Shown here piece by piece: positions 41,305 through 50,627 of a DNA stretch of 64,000 nt (positions are counted from its first letter, which is position 1; each line of letters opens with the position of its first letter). This stretch comes from Congregibacter brevis (lineage in GTDB: Bacteria; Pseudomonadota; Gammaproteobacteria; Pseudomonadales; Halieaceae). The DNA lies in assembly GCF_045689245.1 (NCBI RefSeq), contig NZ_CP136865.1:3596001-3660000 (forward strand), in the 5' to 3' direction. Position numbers and translations under genes: made by a program. The notes under the pieces are model-generated. The model ran no database searches, had not been told where the DNA came from, and saw nothing but the letters and a program-made list of their open reading frames with translations.

Positions 41305-42159
41305 TCAACGAACGCATTCCAACAAGCCACCCCACAAAGGGGATGAGGCGTCGCCTACGGCAATAAAATTGGGACTGAGCAGGCTATCTCGAGCGTTGTA
41401 AAGAAGCGGATCTCCATCCATACCGAACACCGCACCTCCCGCTGCACTCACCAGAGCGTCTCCCGCGGCCACATCCCACTCGCTACAGAGTGAAAACCTC
41501 GGGTAACAGTCGCCGTGACCTTTAGCTAAATCACAAAACTTCAGTGCACTTCCGCTGTTCTTACGGGATAGCTCATGGGTGTTGGACAAATAGGCAATAC
41601 AACTCTCAAGACGAGGATTTTTGTGTCGCTTGCTAGCCAACAGCACCATGTCATCGGCAGGAAGCTTACGCACGCTTAGTGGCTCAGCCCGCCAGTTGTC
41701 AGACTCGAACTGCAGTTGCCAAGCCCCCGCTCCAACTATGCCAAGGCTGGCTCTTTGGAAAAGCGGTTCGTAAATCAGACCCAAAGTCGGGCGCTGTGAC
41801 TCTATCAAAGCTATATTGATAGTGAATTCACCCGTCCTCTCCAGGAACTCGCGGGTGCCGTCCAAGGGGTCAACCATCCAGAATCTGTCCCAATGGTGCC
41901 GGTCCGCTATCTCACTACTGTCACACTCCTCGGACAGCAGGGGGAACTCGGGGCGCAGAGCATGTAATCCCTCACTAAGGATTTCATGGGAGGCCAAATC
42001 AGCCTTGGTTAGCGGGGTCTGATCTTCTTTGCTGCTTAAGAGACCCGAGCTGGCTTCGTCGTAATAGCACTCAAGGATGCTGTCAGATGCCTTGTGACAG
42101 AGATCGAGAAGACTCCCAATTTCCTTTCGAGACAAGATTGGGTGCCCATGGAATTGCAT
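41305..42159 (-). CDS. cysQ: 3'(2'),5'-bisphosphate nucleotidase
   Basis: CysQ hydrolyses 3'-phosphoadenosine 5'-phosphate to AMP and phosphate, relieving PAP build-up from sulfate assimilation. It is a Li+-sensitive inositol-monophosphatase-fold enzyme. The 284 residues hold the metal-binding motifs SEEC, DPLDGTREF and the C-terminal WDVAAGDALVSAAGG. Its ATG is only 23 bases from the divergent yrfG start, so the two promoters must overlap each other's 5' coding ends. Confidence 0.9.
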   Translation of the reverse strand: MQFHGHPILSRKEIGSLLDLCHKASDSILECYYDEASSGLLSSKEDQTPLTKADLASHEILSEGLHALRPEFPLLSEECDSSEIADRHHWDRFWMVDPLDGTREFLERTGEFTINIALIESQRPTLGLIYEPLFQRASLGIVGAGAWQLQFESDNWRAEPLSVRKLPADDMVLLASKRHKNPRLESCIAYLSNTHELSRKNSGSALKFCDLAKGHGDCYPRFSLCSEWDVAAGDALVSAAGGAVFGMDGDPLLYNARDSLLSPNFIAVGDASSPLWGGLLECVR

Positions 42160-42182
42160 AAACGCTACTATACCACCCGGCG

Positions 42183-42845
42183 ATGATTGACTGGACTAAC
42201 ATTCGCACGGTGCTGCTGGATATGGATGGCACCCTGCTGGACCTTCACTACGATAACCATTTCTGGATGGAGTATCTCCCGCGCGCCTACGCGCAAGAAC
42301 GAGGCATAGCGGAAGACGAAGCCATCGCGCAGATACACAGTGGCTTTGCGTCGGTTCGCGGCTCCCTGCCCTGGTACTGTCTGGACCACTGGTCTCGAGA
42401 GCTAGGCATGGATATTCCCAGCCTCAAACGCGAACTCAAACATATGATTCGAGTGCGCCCCTACTCTCTTGAGTTCCTCCGCTGGCTCCGGTCCCAACCT
42501 GTGGACGTACTGTTGGTCACCAACGCCCACCGCGAAACGCTGAATATTAAAATGGCAGAGGTAGATATCACGGAGTGGTTCGATCATATCGTGGTGTCTC
42601 ACGATCTCCACGCCCCTAAGGAACATCAGGTGTTCTGGGAGCGCCTGCAGCAACTTCATCCCTTTGACCCGAAAACAACGTTGTTTATCGATGATACCGA
42701 GTCCGTGTTGGACGCGGCCAAAACCTATGGCATTCAGCACCTACTCACACTGTTGCAGCCTGATAGCTCGCAGCAAAAACGTATTGATACCCGCTTTCCG
42801 GGAATACATCACTTCGACGAAATCATGCCCTCCTCGCTTCCATGA
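42183..42845 (+). CDS. yrfG: HAD-family GMP/IMP nucleotidase
   Basis: This is a haloacid-dehalogenase-fold phosphatase; E. coli YrfG dephosphorylates GMP and IMP. The 220 residues have motif I LLDMDGTLLDL (Asp nucleophile and acid), motif II VTNAH, a Lys in APKEHQVFW and motif IV LFIDDTESVLDAA. It is immediately followed by hslR with a 4-base overlap, the same order as in E. coli, which supports the assignment. Confidence 0.88.
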   Translation: MIDWTNIRTVLLDMDGTLLDLHYDNHFWMEYLPRAYAQERGIAEDEAIAQIHSGFASVRGSLPWYCLDHWSRELGMDIPSLKRELKHMIRVRPYSLEFLRWLRSQPVDVLLVTNAHRETLNIKMAEVDITEWFDHIVVSHDLHAPKEHQVFWERLQQLHPFDPKTTLFIDDTESVLDAAKTYGIQHLLTLLQPDSSQQKRIDTRFPGIHHFDEIMPSSLP

Positions 42846-43243
42846 ACCCTCAATCAACGGAAAAGCTGCGAGTAGATAAATGGCTCTGGGCAGCACGCTT
42901 CTTCAAGACGCGAAGCCTTGCCAAACAAGCCATCGAAGGAGGAAAAGTGCAGTTGGGGGGCCAACGGGTAAAAGTTTCACGGGAGATTGGTATCGGCGAT
43001 CAGCTTCGCATCCGACAAGGCTGGGACGAACGCGACATCGTCGTAATTCAGCTCAGCGATCAGCGGAGAGGCGCGCCCGAGGCGCAAGCATTGTATGAGG
43101 AAACCCAGGCGAGCATCGCGCGGCGCGAACAGTCAGCCCAAGCACGGAAACTCGCAGGAGGCATGATAGACCGGCCAGCGGGGAAGCCCGACAAGCGTGC
43201 TCGGCGCCAGATTCATCGTTTTCGCCATATTGACGACAGCTAG
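42842..43243 (+). CDS. hslR: Ribosome-associated heat-shock protein Hsp15 (S4 domain)
   Basis: Hsp15 binds free 50S subunits that carry a blocked nascent chain and promotes rescue after heat stress. The 133-residue protein has an S4 RNA-binding domain (LRVDKWLWAARFFKTRSLAKQAIEGGKVQLGGQRVK) and a basic C-terminal tail ending PDKRARRQIHRFRH. It overlaps yrfG by 4 bases. Its own stop overlaps the convergent glycosyltransferase gene by 4 bases. Confidence 0.93.
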   Translation: MNPQSTEKLRVDKWLWAARFFKTRSLAKQAIEGGKVQLGGQRVKVSREIGIGDQLRIRQGWDERDIVVIQLSDQRRGAPEAQALYEETQASIARREQSAQARKLAGGMIDRPAGKPDKRARRQIHRFRHIDDS

Positions 43244-44154
43244 CGAAAACCTCTGATTGACGCGACTAAACGCAGTGCTCTGAGCGCGGCGTGGGGCGCA
43301 GCAAACCTCCCGACCGCAAGCGCAGACATACGCTCTCTTAAGGAGTCCGCGCCCACCTCAGAAAGGTAATCGAGCAAGACCACAGGCACTTCACAATCGC
43401 GTTCGATCAAACGAGCTTCAAGGCTACGTACCGCGTCGAGTTGCGAAAGAAGAACCTGCCGCTGACGCAAGACCAGACGGGGAAGCTGACGTAGTTGCCT
43501 CAAGGGGCGATACGCACCCACCATATTAGCGTCATGCTGGCGATATTGGACCAACGCCTGTTGGTCGCAGAGTAAAGGGCCTTTGCACAGCGCACACAAA
43601 GCAAGCCACCAGTCGTGGTTCTGTAGTCCCGGCGGGAAAGGCAGCGCTAAATCGAGCACGTCTGGTCTTATGGCCAAAGTGCAGCCCACTACAGAGTTTT
43701 GTGCGAGCAAAGCGTCAGCGTCCGGCTGATCAGGCGCTTTTAGTTGATCTAGCAAACGCTTTCCCAGGGGCTCCCCCTGCTCGTTGATCAGTTCGGGATC
43801 GCTGCAGGATGCAATGGCGGTCTTCAGCTGATCACGCTGAGCGGCAATTTTGTCGCGATCCCATAAATCATCCTGATCACAAAGCGCTACAAAATCACTA
43901 GTCATCTTGGCAGCCTCCCCAAGAAGGTACTCGAAGTTGCCAATCACACCTGCTGGAGCCTGGCGCGGGCTCAACACCCGAACACGCGAGTCACCAGCGG
44001 CACAGGTGCGGAGCAGATCGAGGGTGCCATCTGTCGAACCATCGTCACTAATCAGTAGCTGCCAATCTTGATCCGTCTGTGCCACGACGCTGTCTATCTG
44101 GTCCTGAATCCAGCGGGCGCCGTTGTAGGTCGCCATACAAACAATAGCTGTCAC
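43240..44154 (-). CDS. Family 2 glycosyltransferase
   Basis: This is a GT-A fold glycosyltransferase resembling rhamnosyltransferases of polysaccharide synthesis. The 304 residues begin MTAIVCMATYNGARWIQDQIDSVVAQT, followed by ISDDGSTDGTLD, the CDQDDLW metal-binding segment and the acceptor-region NHDWWLAL. Its ATG overlaps the stop of the upstream GT4 gene by 4 bases. It is the last gene of a diguanylate cyclase-GT4-GT2 operon. Confidence 0.87.
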   Translation of the reverse strand: MTAIVCMATYNGARWIQDQIDSVVAQTDQDWQLLISDDGSTDGTLDLLRTCAAGDSRVRVLSPRQAPAGVIGNFEYLLGEAAKMTSDFVALCDQDDLWDRDKIAAQRDQLKTAIASCSDPELINEQGEPLGKRLLDQLKAPDQPDADALLAQNSVVGCTLAIRPDVLDLALPFPPGLQNHDWWLALCALCKGPLLCDQQALVQYRQHDANMVGAYRPLRQLRQLPRLVLRQRQVLLSQLDAVRSLEARLIERDCEVPVVLLDYLSEVGADSLRERMSALAVGRFAAPHAALRALRLVASIRGFR

Positions 44155-45323
44155 GATTGGCTACCAACTTCCTCGAGGTCGGGTACATCCACGCCGAGTG
44201 ACGCAGCCAGCTTACGCATTAGAACGCTGCGCCCGAGGCTCTGCTCGTACACAGTACGCGGCGTCGGAGACCAGCCATTTCTCAGGCGGGTAACAGTGGT
44301 CTCTATTGCGGACGCCAGAGCCAGGGGATCACTCGGTGGGCATAGAATTACGCCGCGCCGCTCGTCAGCTATTCGCTCTGTCGCCGGCCCACTGCGCGTG
44401 ATTACCGGCCGTCCAGCGGCAAGTCCCTGATGCACCTTGTAGGGAATCACTGAACCAGCTTTATTCGAATCGCCAAAAACCCCGAGGACTACATGCGCTT
44501 GAGTTACCGCGGCCCTAAGCGCCTGAGTGTCCACCAACTCCCTTTTCCACCGTAAGTGAGCCACGGGGGCTTGCTTCAACTCCTCCGCCACCTCCGACGC
44601 CATCTGCCCATCACCGATAAGCAGCAGATCTGCTGGAACATTTCGACTCTCGAGAATACGCGCTGCGGCAACGATATGTTCAACACCATGTAATGGAATG
44701 AATGTGCCCCAAAACAACAGCTGCACACGCTCTGACAAAGCTGGAAAAGGTACTTCCGTCCATAGTGATTCGTCAATGCCCACAGGCACATCGGCAACTT
44801 TCATTGGGCTGCCTTTCAGATGCTGACACAACAATGACGCTTGCTCAGGTGTATCAATCAACACGATGTCGGCCCGACTCAAAGTGAAATTCTGGAAGGC
44901 ATTGAGCAACCACGCTCGGAGCGAGCGCGGAGGAATGAGCTTCCTATCCTCTACAACAGTGCTGTTCAACTCAAGGAAAGCGTCAGCAACTACGAGCTTT
45001 CCGCTTGTGTAGCCAGCTACCCAAAGCACGAGTAAATCGAAGTATGCGGGGTAGGGAACAAAGACTGTGTCGCAATCCCGAAGTAAAGCGCGTTGCGTCC
45101 AGAGGGACAGTGCATCACTAAACATGCCGCGCATGCGCTTGAAGAGACTCAAATTTGACGAAAAACCCGTTCCAGTAGCTCGGGCTTGCGGTCGAATGTA
45201 AACGGTGGCTTCGCTGAACGCATCGAGGATCTGAACCAACGTCCGGTTCCGTTGATAGAGATCATGATCGCTGTAGGCCCCGAAAACAGCCAGACGCCGC
45301 GGACCTTCCCGCGCTTCATTCAT
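44151..45323 (-). CDS. Family 4 glycosyltransferase
   Basis: This is a GT-B fold glycosyltransferase. The 390 residues show an N-terminal Rossmann half and a C-terminal donor-binding half with LLFWGTFIPLHGVEHIVAAARIL, GDGQ and the segment SVIPYKVHQGLAAGRPVITR, where retaining GT4 enzymes carry their nucleotide-sugar contacts. The usual E-x7-E is not clearly visible (VHQGLAAG replaces the more common FEALAAG-like sequence). It lies 2 bases after the diguanylate cyclase stop and is translationally coupled to the GT2 gene. Confidence 0.8.
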   Translation of the reverse strand: MNEAREGPRRLAVFGAYSDHDLYQRNRTLVQILDAFSEATVYIRPQARATGTGFSSNLSLFKRMRGMFSDALSLWTQRALLRDCDTVFVPYPAYFDLLVLWVAGYTSGKLVVADAFLELNSTVVEDRKLIPPRSLRAWLLNAFQNFTLSRADIVLIDTPEQASLLCQHLKGSPMKVADVPVGIDESLWTEVPFPALSERVQLLFWGTFIPLHGVEHIVAAARILESRNVPADLLLIGDGQMASEVAEELKQAPVAHLRWKRELVDTQALRAAVTQAHVVLGVFGDSNKAGSVIPYKVHQGLAAGRPVITRSGPATERIADERRGVILCPPSDPLALASAIETTVTRLRNGWSPTPRTVYEQSLGRSVLMRKLAASLGVDVPDLEEVGSQS

Positions 45324-45325
45324 CG

Positions 45326-46525
45326 TTACACCACGGCGATTCTGTCACGCCCCTCTCGCTTAGCCTCGTAAAGCGCGGCATCAGCTCGGTCGACTAACAC
45401 GCCAGGATCCACATCTTCATCAGGCATTATGGATAGAACTCCCTGCGAAATGCTGATGCGATCCGAAACATCCGACGCACTGTGCGGAATACATTCTTCG
45501 TGTACCAGTAACTTCAATCGCTCCGCTGTGCGAAGAGCATCCGCGACCCGGGCACCGGGCAAGACCAGAATAAACTCCTCGCCTCCGTAGCGCGCCGCCA
45601 CCTCACCCGCTCTAGCCGTTGCCCGTTGCATGATGTCGCCTATACGCCGTAAAACCTCATCGCCGGCGGGATGGCCGTAGGTATCGTTATACTTCTTGAA
45701 AAAGTCGACATCGATCAATACAACCGACAACCAGCCATGACTACGCCGTGCGCGATTCACTTCTTCTCTCAATGTCTGATTCACCAGCCGACGATTGCCC
45801 AATCCCGTCAACTCATCGATATTGGCAAGATCCGTCAGTTGTCGCCGCGCCTCTTGAAGCTGCAGATTGCGATCTCGCAGAGAGTTGGTTATCTGACCAA
45901 GTTCGCGTGCCATAGCTTCTTGTTGCCAATTAAGACTTAGCATGCGACGGAAGGTTTCATGAATCCCGTTGCTAGCCGCAGCCAATAAGCCCGTAAGTGC
46001 CAGCAACAACACGCCTAAAAGAAGGTTGTTTGGCTGGTCCCAGAAGTGCGCGAGACACCACCAGGCTATGGGCCAGAGCGCGGAGAAAATGAACACCAAA
46101 AAGTACTCACGAACTACAACCATAACCGCTAGAGAAATCGCAGCAATCATGACGATAATGAGCAAAAGCAGGTACTGCAGTGTTGTGGGTAGATAAGCCC
46201 CCACGTAGATATACGTCGCCGACCATACCAAGCCTGTGACAGCTGACCCCAATATAAGCTGCCAAAAAACTCTCTTTGGTCGCCGCAGGTACCGACGATC
46301 AGCAAGGGCACCGCTCATGTACAGGGATCTGAGCAACAGAAGAATCATCAAGCCAAAACCCCAGAGCAGAAGACTCTCGGTCTTGAAGTAAGGCCACAGC
46401 AGGGCCATCGCTGCGATCGCGCCTATTAAATTGGCCATCATAGAGGCAACACGACCGTGCTGCATAAGCAGCTCGAGTTGAGCGGAGAAGAGCTCGTCCT
46501 CCGGGATGTTGCGCAAATAAATCAT
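45326..46525 (-). CDS. Membrane diguanylate cyclase (GGEEF)
   Basis: This enzyme makes cyclic di-GMP from two GTP. The 399 residues have about six hydrophobic segments over residues 28-190, a coiled-coil linker (about 200-235) and a GGDEF domain with IDVDFFKKYNDTYGHPAGDEVLRRI and the active-site loop RYGGEEF. The inhibitory I-site upstream of the loop, normally RxxD, reads RAGE, so classical product inhibition may be weak or absent (inference). No periplasmic sensor domain is evident; the membrane part itself probably senses. Its place ahead of two glycosyltransferases suggests control of a surface polysaccharide. Confidence 0.88.
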   Translation of the reverse strand: MIYLRNIPEDELFSAQLELLMQHGRVASMMANLIGAIAAMALLWPYFKTESLLLWGFGLMILLLLRSLYMSGALADRRYLRRPKRVFWQLILGSAVTGLVWSATYIYVGAYLPTTLQYLLLLIIVMIAAISLAVMVVVREYFLVFIFSALWPIAWWCLAHFWDQPNNLLLGVLLLALTGLLAAASNGIHETFRRMLSLNWQQEAMARELGQITNSLRDRNLQLQEARRQLTDLANIDELTGLGNRRLVNQTLREEVNRARRSHGWLSVVLIDVDFFKKYNDTYGHPAGDEVLRRIGDIMQRATARAGEVAARYGGEEFILVLPGARVADALRTAERLKLLVHEECIPHSASDVSDRISISQGVLSIMPDEDVDPGVLVDRADAALYEAKREGRDRIAVV

Positions 46526-46664
46526 GGCTAAAAGTGTACACCCAGCGACGGTGAGGGGTAAGCAATCATGTAAACGGTGAGACCTTGATCACAGGGTCTC
46601 TTATGGGTCATTGCTAGCCACTCCGCGCTAATACACACTTGTTCAAGAATACGGGGGGTACGCT

Positions 46665-47408
46665 ATGTATCAATGGAAAACTTTGCGGACTATAGCCGGG
46701 CTCTTGCTCTGCTTGCCCATTGTGCATTTCGCATTTCTCGTATCAAGAGACGTGAGCAGCTATCTCGATCCATCACCCAGTGTTTGGGACAAGGACATTG
46801 CAGATCTCATAGGCAGCGACCTGAATGCGACGATACCTGACGAACCCATCGTGGTAATCGGCGGGCATCGAGTTCGCCTTTGGAAGGACCTGCCGGCTAG
46901 TCTGCTACCCAGAGCGACCTTAATGCGCCCCTTAGGGGACGCCACCCTCGAAGATCTCACCCATCACTTCAATCGCTTAGCTGCGTTCTATCGCCCCGAC
47001 GTTCTCGTAGTTTTCCCGGGCTACGCTGACCTCCACCTTAGGGACGAGAAGACCCCCGAAGACTTCGAAGCAAGCATGAAAACACTGCTGGATCTCGATG
47101 AGGAATATGGTGCCAGCAGCTGGCGTTACGTTATCGCGCCAATCCAAATGCCACTGCACCCAGACGATGAGCAGAAGATCTCAGATATAGGCTTGCTTCT
47201 CACTGCAATGGCCAACAATTTGCCCAATCTGACGGTCATCGATGCTAATCCCATGCTCCGCGGAACAGATGGTCGCCCGAATCCCGAGTACTATCGAGGG
47301 GACGGTGTGAATCTGAGCCCCGCCGGCTATGCGCGGGTTTCTCTACTTCTGGCTACCGAAATCAAGGCTCGTGAGAAAACTGCGCGGGAAAATCGTCTCA
47401 CACAATAA
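46665..47408 (+). CDS. Membrane-anchored SGNH-hydrolase-like protein with altered catalytic residues
   Basis: This is an extracytoplasmic protein with one N-terminal membrane anchor (residues about 8-27). The remaining 220 residues resemble the SGNH/GDSL hydrolase fold: block I position VVIGGHRVRLW (65-73), block III-like VVFPGYADL (115-123) and block V-like RGDGVNLSPAGYARVS (211-226). The catalytic Ser of block I is missing (GGH instead of GDS). The block V His is Asn216 and the block III Asn is replaced. A catalytically dead binding or structural role is therefore likely if the alignment is right. Its location between the GT operon and dxs suggests a polysaccharide-related role. Confidence 0.55.
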   Translation: MYQWKTLRTIAGLLLCLPIVHFAFLVSRDVSSYLDPSPSVWDKDIADLIGSDLNATIPDEPIVVIGGHRVRLWKDLPASLLPRATLMRPLGDATLEDLTHHFNRLAAFYRPDVLVVFPGYADLHLRDEKTPEDFEASMKTLLDLDEEYGASSWRYVIAPIQMPLHPDDEQKISDIGLLLTAMANNLPNLTVIDANPMLRGTDGRPNPEYYRGDGVNLSPAGYARVSLLLATEIKAREKTARENRLTQ

Positions 47409-47483
47409 TCAGCCATCAACGCCAACGAAAACCGGCGACAACAATAGCCACCAACGGCGCGAAATTTGAGCTACACTTTCGCG

Positions 47484-49436
47484 ATGTTCAACGAACTCCC
47501 GACCACCAGACCAAGCACTCCCGCACTGGATAAAATAGACCAGGGCGTCAACTTGTCACAGCTCTCAGAAGAGGAGTTACTCGCTCTCCCGGAAGAGTTA
47601 CGTTCCTACCTATTGTTCAGTGCAGGACAGTCGGGCGGACACTTCGGAGCGGGGCTTGGTGTCGTTGAATTGACCATAGCACTGCACAGGGTTTTTGATA
47701 CGCCGCGTGACCGAGTGGTGTGGGATGTTGGCCATCAGGCTTATCCGCACAAGATCCTTACCGGTCGCATGCAACGCATGAATACCATTCGCCAGGCGGG
47801 AGGTCTAGCGGGCTTTCCAAAGCGCAGCGAAAGTGACTACGACACCTTTGGCGTAGGCCACTCCTCCACCAGCATCTCGGCGGCCATGGGAATGGCTTTG
47901 GCGGCAGCTCGAGAACAGGATCCTCGCAGAGTGGTAGCGGTGATCGGTGATGGAGCAATCACCGGAGGCATGGCCTTCGAAGCATTGGCTCATGCTGGGG
48001 ATGTTCGCCCCAATATGCTGGTTATTCTCAATGACAATCAAATGTCTATCGGCAGAAACACCGGTGGCTTGGCGAAATACTTCGCCAAAATTTGGGCGAG
48101 CAAAACCTACATCAGCATGCGTGAAGGCGGAAAACGAGTACTGAAGAAGATCAAGCCCGCCTGGGACCTCGCAAAGCGCACGGAAGAACATATGAAAGGT
48201 ATGGTCGCCCCGGGGACCCTTTTCGAAGAACTTGGCTGGCACTATATAGGGCCCATTGACGGTCACGATCTTCCTCAGCTGGTTCAGACTCTCGAGAACA
48301 TGCGCGATCTCGAGGGCCCACAGTTTTTGCATGTACTAACCATGAAGGGCAAAGGCTATTCCCCCGCAGAGGCTGACCCCATCGGCTTTCACGCCATTAA
48401 CAAGCTCGAAATTAAACCCAATTTGGAGGCGGGAGATGTCCCACCTCCACCCGCACCGGCTCTAAAAAAAGTTAAGTATCAAGATGTCTTTGGGCAGTGG
48501 CTTTGCGATATGGCGGCTCTCGATGACCGGCTGATGGCGATTACCCCGGCGATGTGTGAAGGCTCTGGAATGGTGGAGTACGCAGAGCAGTATCCCGACC
48601 GGTTTTTTGACGTAGCCATAGCAGAGCAGCATGCAGTGACGCTCGCCGCAGGCATGGCCTGCGAGGGCGTAAAGCCCGTCGTAGCAATTTACTCAACGTT
48701 TTTACAACGCGCCTACGATCAATTAGTACACGATGTTGCTTTGCAGAAACTCGACGTGACCTTTGCAATCGATCGCGCGGGCTTAGTGGGGCAGGACGGT
48801 CCTACGCACCACGGCGCGTTCGATATCAGTTATCTACGCTGCATACCAAACATGGTGATTGGAGCACCTTCTGATGAGAACGAATGTCGCCAAATGCTGT
48901 ATACCGCCTATCGCCATCCAGGCCCTGCGGCCATTAGATACCCCCGAGGCACGGGACCTGGCTCACTGATTGAAGAAACCATGTCCGAAGTACCCATTGG
49001 CAAAGCGGTGCTAGTGCGGCCGGGGCAAGACATCGCTATTCTCAACTTTGGCGCACTCTTTTCTGAAGCGATGAAGGCTGGAGAAGAGCTAGACGCAACG
49101 GTAGTGGATATGCGCTGGGTTAAGCCTCTGGATGAAGAGCTTATCCTTGAGCTTGCGGCAAGCCATGAACTGATAATCACAGTGGAGGAAAATGCTGTTG
49201 CCGGTGGAGCGGGATCGGCTGTGTCGGAATTTTTGGCTCGAAGTACCAATAGCTGTCCAGTTCGGCACATCGGCATTCCAGACCAATTCATTGAACACGG
49301 AGATCAAGGTGCGCTTCGAACTGCCGAGGGCCTCGGTGAAGCTGCAATACTGCAGGCTGTAGAAGCACACACGTCCTCGAAAAGTCTGAATGTGAGTCCC
49401 CTTCGCATCGGGTCAACAATCCAACGACAATCATGA
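47484..49436 (+). CDS. dxs: 1-deoxy-D-xylulose-5-phosphate synthase
   Basis: Dxs is the TPP-dependent first enzyme of the MEP isoprenoid pathway, condensing pyruvate with glyceraldehyde-3-phosphate. The ATG at 47484 gives 650 residues (E. coli 620); a TTG 18 bases earlier is possible. The TPP site is GDGAITGGMAFEALAHAG with LNDNQMSIG. The central active-site segments GHSSTSISAA and GPIDGHDLPQL are intact, as are AEQHAVTLAAGMA and DRAGLVGQDGPTHHGAFDISYLR. It is usually beside ispA and xseB in gammaproteobacteria; here a glycan cassette of about 7 kb separates them. Confidence 0.96.
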   Translation: MFNELPTTRPSTPALDKIDQGVNLSQLSEEELLALPEELRSYLLFSAGQSGGHFGAGLGVVELTIALHRVFDTPRDRVVWDVGHQAYPHKILTGRMQRMNTIRQAGGLAGFPKRSESDYDTFGVGHSSTSISAAMGMALAAAREQDPRRVVAVIGDGAITGGMAFEALAHAGDVRPNMLVILNDNQMSIGRNTGGLAKYFAKIWASKTYISMREGGKRVLKKIKPAWDLAKRTEEHMKGMVAPGTLFEELGWHYIGPIDGHDLPQLVQTLENMRDLEGPQFLHVLTMKGKGYSPAEADPIGFHAINKLEIKPNLEAGDVPPPPAPALKKVKYQDVFGQWLCDMAALDDRLMAITPAMCEGSGMVEYAEQYPDRFFDVAIAEQHAVTLAAGMACEGVKPVVAIYSTFLQRAYDQLVHDVALQKLDVTFAIDRAGLVGQDGPTHHGAFDISYLRCIPNMVIGAPSDENECRQMLYTAYRHPGPAAIRYPRGTGPGSLIEETMSEVPIGKAVLVRPGQDIAILNFGALFSEAMKAGEELDATVVDMRWVKPLDEELILELAASHELIITVEENAVAGGAGSAVSEFLARSTNSCPVRHIGIPDQFIEHGDQGALRTAEGLGEAAILQAVEAHTSSKSLNVSPLRIGSTIQRQS

Positions 49437-49499
49437 GGCCATTCTCAGAGTTAAGAGAGAGCAGCCCACTCCGTTCACAAGGCACGGTCTCCCCGTCAA

Positions 49500-50612
49500 A
49501 TGCCTAAAAGTGAGCTTTTTGTAGCTCGTCCAAACCTCCCGGAGATTGAAGAGCTACTCCCGCTTCTCGAATCCATTTGGGACAGCTCTCAGCTAACTAA
49601 CAACGGCCCGCTTGTTCAGAAGCTCTCCAGACAGCTCGAGTCATACTTTCAAACAGCCCACGTAACACTATGCGGAAATGGCACACTCGCTCTTATTTGC
49701 GCGCTCAAATCTCTCAAACTGCCTGTTGGAAGCGAGGTTATAACGACACCCTACAGCTTTGTAGCCACAGCCAGCGCCATCGTTTGGGCGGGGCTAAAAC
49801 CGGTGTTTGTAGACATTGAGGAAGACGGGTTTAACATCTCAGCATCGGCAATCGCCGCCGCCGTAACGGAAAACACCTCAGCAATCGTCCCCGTGCACTG
49901 TTACGGAAAACCCTGCGATGTGCAGGCTATTCAAGACATTGCTGACCATCACGGACTATCTGTTATCTATGACGCCGCGCATGCCTTTGGCGTCGATTGT
50001 GACTGTGGTTCGCTGCTATCGCACGGCGATGCATCCATCGTAAGCTTTCATGCCACAAAGGTTTTCCATACCTTTGAAGGTGGCTGTGTCGTAACCAAAA
50101 ACACTGAACTTAAGGAACAAGTCGACCTGGCAATAAACTTCGGTTTTCGAAGCGAAACGGAGGTCGATGGCATTGGTATCAACGCCAAAATGAGCGAGTT
50201 CAACGCCGCAATCGGCTTACTTCAAATAGATCGCGTTGACGACTTGATAGCCGCCAGAAAAAAGGCCCATGAGCATTACAACCAGGCCCTGGCATCGGTG
50301 GCTTGTGTCACCTTACCCAGCGACAAAGGCTACCGTTCTAACTATTCCTACTATCCGGTGTTAGTGTCCAAAGAGTGCAAGCTAGATCGAGATGCTCTGT
50401 ACAACGAGCTCAAAAGTTTCGGCGTATTTGCACGACGCTACTTCTTTCCGTTGATAACTGACTTTGAAAGCTACAAAGATTTTCGCAAAGGCAACGATCT
50501 ACCAAATGCACAAAGAGCGGCGGAGCAGGTTTTGTGTTTACCCATTCACCCAAGTCTGGATACGAAAGACTTAGATCGGGTGTGCTCAGCATTCACCCGC
50601 GCGTTACTTTAA
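49500..50612 (+). CDS. DegT/DnrJ/EryC1/StrS-type sugar aminotransferase
   Basis: This is a PLP enzyme that transaminates keto-sugar nucleotides during amino-sugar synthesis. The 370 residues include NGTLALICALK (60-70), TTPYSFVATASAIVWAGLKPVF, the PLP-ring Asp in VIYDAAHAFG (Asp158) and the Schiff-base lysine in SFHATKVFHTFEGG (Lys187). It resembles VioA/FdtB-type enzymes that form 4- or 3-amino-dideoxy sugars. It is the first gene of the glycan cassette, 63 bases after dxs. The exact sugar cannot be read. Confidence 0.85.
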   Translation: MPKSELFVARPNLPEIEELLPLLESIWDSSQLTNNGPLVQKLSRQLESYFQTAHVTLCGNGTLALICALKSLKLPVGSEVITTPYSFVATASAIVWAGLKPVFVDIEEDGFNISASAIAAAVTENTSAIVPVHCYGKPCDVQAIQDIADHHGLSVIYDAAHAFGVDCDCGSLLSHGDASIVSFHATKVFHTFEGGCVVTKNTELKEQVDLAINFGFRSETEVDGIGINAKMSEFNAAIGLLQIDRVDDLIAARKKAHEHYNQALASVACVTLPSDKGYRSNYSYYPVLVSKECKLDRDALYNELKSFGVFARRYFFPLITDFESYKDFRKGNDLPNAQRAAEQVLCLPIHPSLDTKDLDRVCSAFTRALL

Positions 50613-50627
50613 GGACTCCTTTAAGTC

